A stretch of 64,000 nucleotides of DNA. It comes from Cryptomeria japonica (taxonomy: Eukaryota; Streptophyta; Pinopsida; Cupressales; Cupressaceae). The notes beneath the pieces are model-generated. The model had not been told where the DNA came from. It ran no database searches and saw only the letters and a list, made by a program, of their open reading frames with translations. Position 1 is the stretch's first letter; each line of letters starts with the position of its first letter. The stretch spans positions 555,857,136 through 555,921,135 of the forward strand of contig NC_081413.1 in the NCBI RefSeq assembly GCF_030272615.1, written 5' to 3'. The translations under genes and the position numbers were made by a program. Below, in pieces: positions 58,925 through 64,000 of this stretch.

Positions 58925-60325
58925 TATTGGCATTCGCATGAAGATTGCATTGATGAGATTTTATGTTGTCATTGATGTCAATTATAACCGGTAATGATAT
59001 TGTAATAATGTTGTTTTGCAACTGGTAAGTGAGCTTGTGAAGGAAACTTGTATTACTAGAGAGGAAGTGAGATCAACTGGTAAACCCTACCTATTGATAT
59101 GCTAGACCCTAACCGATGGAGCTTGGTGAATCGCTTGTATTGGTTTATGATCAAATGATGAGTGGTAATGATTATGCCATGTATGTATGTTGTATGTGAA
59201 GAATTTCAAATGGTTTTTGGTGCATAGAGATAACAGTTTTATCTTGGGAATGAGCAAGTTCATTGCATGTAATGGAAACCACGTGATGAGTTACAGAGTT
59301 CAATGAAGCAGTGATCAAGGAGCGGTCAAGGTTGTCTTGAATGATGTGCAATGATTGCTATGGTATCCAATGATCATACTTAAACTGATTTGTTTGTAAT
59401 CTCTATGAGATCTTAGGTTTGTGATGTGTTACTGACCTATTGTTTTGTTTATAAGGTCGATGAGTTGTTTTGTTGTAGTGTTGGCAATTTTGGTTGAATG
59501 CAAGAGTGATTAGTTGTTGAACTAGATGATATATCTGTAGTATGTGTAAAGGCAGATAGGAGCATGAAAAGGATCTGATCAAGCAAAGTAGTGCTAATCA
59601 CCAGATCAACAAACCCTTGTTGTTCTCTAACAATTACAATAGTCAAATCCCTTAACTGGGTAAGCTCTAACAAGCTTAGTGTTATCTAAATCCTCTAACC
59701 AGATGATCCATTAGCTTGGATTTGAAATCCTCTACCGAGGTTACTCCTAATAGGTATTGCTTCTAATAGGGAATTATAGTCAATCCCTTAATCAGGTGGT
59801 CCCTAACAGGATCTGTTCTTAAGAGGACTTATTGTAAAGCTTTAACAGGCTTGGCTCCTAATAGGGAGAACTTCAGAAGAGTTCAAAATACTTGTGGGTA
59901 TTCATCCCCACCATGGTTTTTCCCATTTGGGTTTCCACATCAAAATCATTGTGTCAAGTGGTGAATGTGTTTGTGGTTATGTTTGATATGGTTAATTTGC
60001 TTAACTACTAAATTCAATTAGATTTGATATGATGACCAAAAACAATCTGAAATGAGCTTTTACTTTTGTCAGTAAAGTATTTGGATGTTTTGGTTAAATG
60101 GTTTGTGAGTTTTAGAGTTGTTTTACTATTATTTTGTTATGACAGTCAACTAATTTACTTGATAGTGATATTGCAATTTGATAGTTCAGTGCTTGAACCA
60201 GTCAGTTCTGAGTTTAACTTGAGAGGTTCTTTTGTTTGGTGAAAAGTTTATATTAGTTTTCTATCTACTGATTCACCTCCCCTCTCATTAGTTGACCGGA
60301 TCCTTATTAATTCATCATACCATCA
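58925..60325 (+). repeat. 3' LTR of copia C
   Basis: TATTGGCATTCGCATG to CATACCATCA, collinear with the 5' LTR. Conserved block at 59906-59940. Open frame 59449-59673 is not a gene. Confidence 0.9.
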
Positions 60326-60330
60326 TCATC

Positions 60331-61229
60331 AACTCGAACATTTACACTTTCAATGATCTTATTGGTCTGGTTGTTGTAACACTTTTAAGCTTCTCTTGGC
60401 GGAGTAACCAAGAAATATGCCTTCATCACTCTTGGCATAAAACTTACCAACATAATCACCTGTCTTGATAAAACATCTTCTACCAAAAATCTTAAAGTAA
60501 CTGACATTAGGTGATCTTCCATACCAATACTAATAGGGAGTTTTATCCTTACCTCTTTTAACAAAGTATCTGGTATGTTGTGTAAATGGTTGTGCTGACA
60601 ACTTCTCTCCAAAATGTCTTAGCTACACCTCCTTGTATTAGCATAGTCCTAGTAGCTTCAACAACTAACCGGTTGTTTCTTTCTGTAATACCATTCTATT
60701 GTGGTGTCCTAGGTGTAGAAAGTTGCCTCTTGATTCCATTGTCTTCACGGTAACTAGTGAATTCCTCATATGTAAACTCACCACCTTGATCAGTTCTTAA
60801 GCACTTTATCTTCTTTCCACTTTCATTTTCAACTAAGGCTATGAATGCCTTAAACTTTCTAAATTCATATGTCTTGTGTTTTAAGAATGTGACCCACATA
60901 ATCCTTGAGCAATCATCAGTAAAAATCATAAAATACCGATCACCTTGAATACTCCTAGTCCTCATTGGTCCACAGAAGTCGGTATGAACCAAATCTAGCA
61001 ATTGTTCTGCTGAGAAAGATTTTCTCTTGAAGGTTGAGGATGTCATCTTCCCTAAGTGACATTCCTTGCACAAAGCATTCACCGATTTGTCCAACTATGG
61101 AAAACCTCTTACTGATTTGGATTTACTGACTTTTACAATGTTATCAAAATTTACATGACAGAATCTTCGATGCCAAAGCCAACTATCTTCTACTTTTCCA
61201 ATTAAACAATTGTTGAATTTAGAACTTAA
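60331..61229 (-). pseudogene. Integrase of copia B/D
   Basis: The open part 60696-61094 has CKECHLGKMTSSTF, HTDFCGPMRTRS, LRTDQGGEFTYEEF with both Asp residues, and the AERNN-type Glu region just after (TERNNRLVVEATRT). WHRRFCHVNFDNI upstream is intact. The tail is broken by stops. This is the best preserved integrase core of the three copia copies. Confidence 0.88.
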
Positions 61230-61670
61230 ATGAAACAAGTTACATCTGGTCTATTTTTTGGTTGCAATCAGTTCACCTTTGCTTCCATAAATATTGTAGA
61301 CTTCATTCTTGAATTCCAGTGGGTAACCTTTGTCATTGAGTTGAGGAACACTAAAAATATTGTGTCTTTGTCCTTCAACACAGTAGACATCATCTACACT
61401 ACTTTTATCATTCAGATAGATGGATCATTTTCCTTTCACCATGCAAGGTGAGGCATTCCCAAATCTCACAACACCTCTGTTAAACTCTCTCAAAGTAAGA
61501 AACTTACTCTGGTCACCGATCATGTGGTGTGAACAACCACTATCTATAATCCAGTCATCAGAACTATCCATGTGAGAGACTAATGCCTTCTAATCTAATG
61601 TCTCTTCTTTAATAGAAACAAAGACAATGTCCTGATTTGCATCTTCTTCAGATTCATCATCTATAATTCC
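61230..61670 (-). pseudogene. Aspartic protease of copia B/D
   Basis: The minus strand gives HMDSSDDWIIDSGCSHHM with intact DSG, then FGNASPCMVKGK, a stop, and PQLNDKGYPLEFKN. Stops also lie upstream (ETLD, then TAG). Confidence 0.85.
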
Positions 61671-62592
61671 TCAATCCACTACAATGAGACAATTTATGTT
61701 ACCTTTGCCTTTATACTTCTTATACTTCTCACGTTTTTGCTCATTATCTCCATTAGGACAGTTAGCAGCAATATGTCCACTCCGGTTACATGCAAAACAC
61801 TTTAAAGGTAATTTACCTGTGTACTTACCGATACCTCTGGGTAACCGCTTGGGCAACAATGCTTCAAGCTCAATCAGGTTGTCTTCATCATCTACCTCTC
61901 TGCTGGATCTAAACTCATGACTGTAGCTGACTTCTCTTTTTTCCTTACCAGTGGGTTTGAAACTAAGGCTCTAAATGCATATTTCAATCTCTGAACACTT
62001 CCATCAAAACCATTTAATTCAAATGCAGTTAATTCACCAATGATGGAATCAAGAGTTACCTTTGTTTTATCAATATACTTGAGTTCCTGAATGGTTACAA
62101 CTCAAATAGCATAGACTGGCAGAAGGATTCTCAACACCTTGCTAACCATTATGGTATCCTCCACTATACCTCCAACACTTTTGATCTCTCCGACTATCTT
62201 CTTGATACTCTGACCATACTATTGAATTTTTTCTCCTTCAGCCATCTGCATATCATCAAATTTACCTCTCAGACTCTCTTCTTTGGCAGTCTTAGCATGC
62301 TCATCACCGCTATAGATATCTTCTAGTTTCTTCCACACTTCATAAGCAGGCTCCAATCCATGAACATCAACATACTCAAAATCAGACAAGGAACTAATAA
62401 TGGCCTCCAATGCTTGATTGTTCTCCTATTGCTCCTTCTTTTGATCATCTGACAAAATCCCACTAGGCAAGTTATATTTAGTAACAACATGTTCCCAATA
62501 TTGACTTCCTAAGCTCTTGATACAAATCTTCATCCTATCACTCCATATTCTATAGTTTTCCCTATTAAATTTCTGACCTTCTTTCTTCATTA
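61671..62592 (-). pseudogene. Gag of copia B/D
   Basis: ATG at 62592 (MKKEGQKFNR). The open part 62219-62410 has ISSLSDFEYVDVHGLEPAYE and VWKKLEDIYSGDEHAK. The zinc knuckle CFACNRSGHIAANC (within 61671-61859) is intact, unlike in A and C. Several stops elsewhere. Confidence 0.86.
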
Positions 62593-62649
62593 TGTTCTCC
62601 TAGATCTTTTCCTCAAGCTATTAGGCTTAAACACACAAGGACCTGAAAT

Positions 62650-62661
62650 GCTCTGATACCA
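62650..62661 (-). promoter_or_regulatory. Primer binding site of copia B/D
   Basis: The plus strand GCTCTGATACCA is TGGTATCAGAGC on the minus strand, the initiator methionine tRNA site. Confidence 0.96.
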
Positions 62662-62663
62662 AT

Positions 62664-64000
62664 TGATAATATGATGAAACAATAAGGATCCGATCAACTA
62701 CTGAGAGGGGGGGTGAATCAATAGATAGAAAACAAACTAAACTTTTACCAAATTTAAACCCAACTAAGAAACAATTTGCTAAACTAATTGGTTTAGTCAC
62801 TGTATCAAAAATTGCAAATGCGCTCTCAAACTTTACCGGTTGACCAAAACATCAATGATACAATGCAACAGATTTGAAACTCACATACCATTTAACCAAA
62901 ATATTAAAACACTTTACTAACATCAGTAATAACTCATTTCAGATCACTTCCAGTCATCTAAATATATCTAAGTGGCTTTACTAATTAATCATATCAGCCA
63001 TATCAAAAGATATTCACAAAATCATTCACCACTTGACACAATGATTTTTCATGTGGAAACCCAAATGGTAAAATCCACGGTGGGGATGAATACCCATAAG
63101 AATTTTGAACTCTTCTAGAGTTCGCCCTATTAGGAGCCAAGCCTTGTTAGAAGCTTATTCAATAATGTCATGTTAAGAACGGATCCGGTTAGGGACCACT
63201 CGGTTAAGGGATTGACTACAATACCCTATTAAAGGCAATACCTTGTTAGGAGTAACCTCAATAGAGGATTTCAAATCCAAGCTAATGGAACACCTGGTTA
63301 GAGGATTTAAACAACACCAAGCTTGTTAAATCTTACCCAGTTAAGGGATTTAACTTTTGTAATGGTTAGAGAACAACACGGTCTTTATTGATTTGGTAAT
63401 AGCACTACTATGCTTAATCAAATCATTTTTTGCTCCTATCTGCCTTCAAAACATTCTATAGACACTCCTTCTGGTTTGACAACAATCACACTACCACACT
63501 TAACCAAAATTTCCAACACAATTACAAACAACTCATCGACCTTAAATACAGATACAATAGGTTGGTAACATAGCACAAAACCTAAAAATCTCATAGAGAT
63601 TACAAACATATGGGTTGAATCATAACCGTTGGATTACATAGCAATCAACTACACATTTTTCAAGACAACTTCAACTACTCCTGGATCACTACACATTGGA
63701 TCATATAGCTCATCACGTATTTTCTACTTCATGCTATGCATTTTCTCATTATAAACGGTTATCTTCACGTGCATCATGCATATGTGGCATCTTCATCTTC
63801 GATCACCATTTGGTCATAGATCATCACAACCATTTCACCAAGCTCCATCGGTTAGGGTTCTGCATATCAACTGGTTAGGGTTACCAGTTGATCACTATGC
63901 TTGAAATACCAATACCGGTTTCCATCACTTCTTTACTACTAGTTGCTTTGCTGCATCATTAACAATTGCAATACAACTCCATTACTAGTTGCTATTGACG
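62664..64000 (-). repeat. 5' LTR of copia B/D, cut by window end
   Basis: TGATAATATGATGAAACAATAAGG onward, collinear with 49414-50770. By comparison about 60 bases are missing beyond the window. Conserved block at 63051-63086. Open frame 63696-63878 is LTR sequence. Confidence 0.88.

Larger units (their letters stand above)
53049..60325 (+). mobile_element. Copia element C, forward, about 7.3 kb
   Basis: LTRs at 53049-54420 and 58925-60325, primer site, gag, protease, integrase, RT, RNase H and polypurine tract in order. Flanks TTATC (53044-53048) and TCATC (60326-60330) match in four of five bases, and removing C makes B/D collinear. It belongs to the same broad family as B/D but lies in the opposite direction. 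Many TAG/TGA stops and three frameshifts. Confidence 0.93.
49414..64000 (-). mobile_element. Copia element B/D, reverse, cut by element C and by the window end
   Basis: The left part (49414-53048) holds the 3' LTR, RNase H and RT. The right part (60326-64000) holds integrase, protease, gag, primer site and most of the 5' LTR. Joining 53048 to 60331 gives a collinear copia element of about 7.3 kb. The LTR pair differs at roughly one base in ten by eye over the first 185 bases. The left flank is GATCC (49409-49413). The matching flank should lie about 60 bases past the window end. Confidence 0.88.

Overview
The window reads as a stretch of a very large, AT-rich plant nuclear genome made almost wholly of nested, decayed retrotransposons. 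I found no intact host gene, tRNA, rRNA or CRISPR array. Both plant LTR superfamilies are present (Ty1/copia with initiator-Met tRNA primer sites, Ty3/gypsy of the Tat-like type with a second RNase H), together with solo LTRs and one LINE-type insertion. The families, the heavy nesting and the degree of decay suggest a gymnosperm, perhaps a conifer. That is an inference from general resemblance, not a test.

Left block (1-17218): LTR-like relics, including a head-to-head LTR pair at 1445-3440. A copia-type solo LTR with a perfect 5-bp target duplication lies at 5489-6604. A full-length gypsy element, here called F (7649-17039), has protease, G-patch, RT, RNase H, second RNase H and integrase but no recognisable capsid domain.

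Middle block (17219-32024): a non-autonomous LTR element (J) carries the remains of a long open frame of unknown function with no gag or pol domain. Its right LTR is split by a reverse-strand copia element (A, 21365-31347). A in turn holds a LINE-type insertion (22260-23442, exact 13-bp duplication, open frame of 323 codons) in its left LTR and a 1468-bp solo LTR (24746-26213) in its RNase H region.

Right-middle block (33441-48429): pieces of one copia LTR (G) are separated by a 4-kb TG...CA unit (H, 33470-37513) and by a reverse gypsy element (E, 39445-48333). E encodes capsid and protease but no RT or integrase. E carries two solo LTRs with perfect duplications (40483-41993, 42241-42761).

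Right block (49414-64000): a reverse copia element (B/D) runs off the window end. It is cut by a forward copia element of the same broad family (C, 53049-60325). Outside the insertion, B/D keeps the order gag, protease, integrase, RT, RNase H.

No genes cooperate as a cellular pathway here. The functional logic is that of mobile elements: gag packages RNA, protease and RT/RNase H process and copy it, integrase inserts it. E (capsid and protease only) and F (pol without capsid) look complementary, and J and the LINE-type copy each carry a coiled-coil-rich open frame of unknown role. These are the best candidates for something not yet described.
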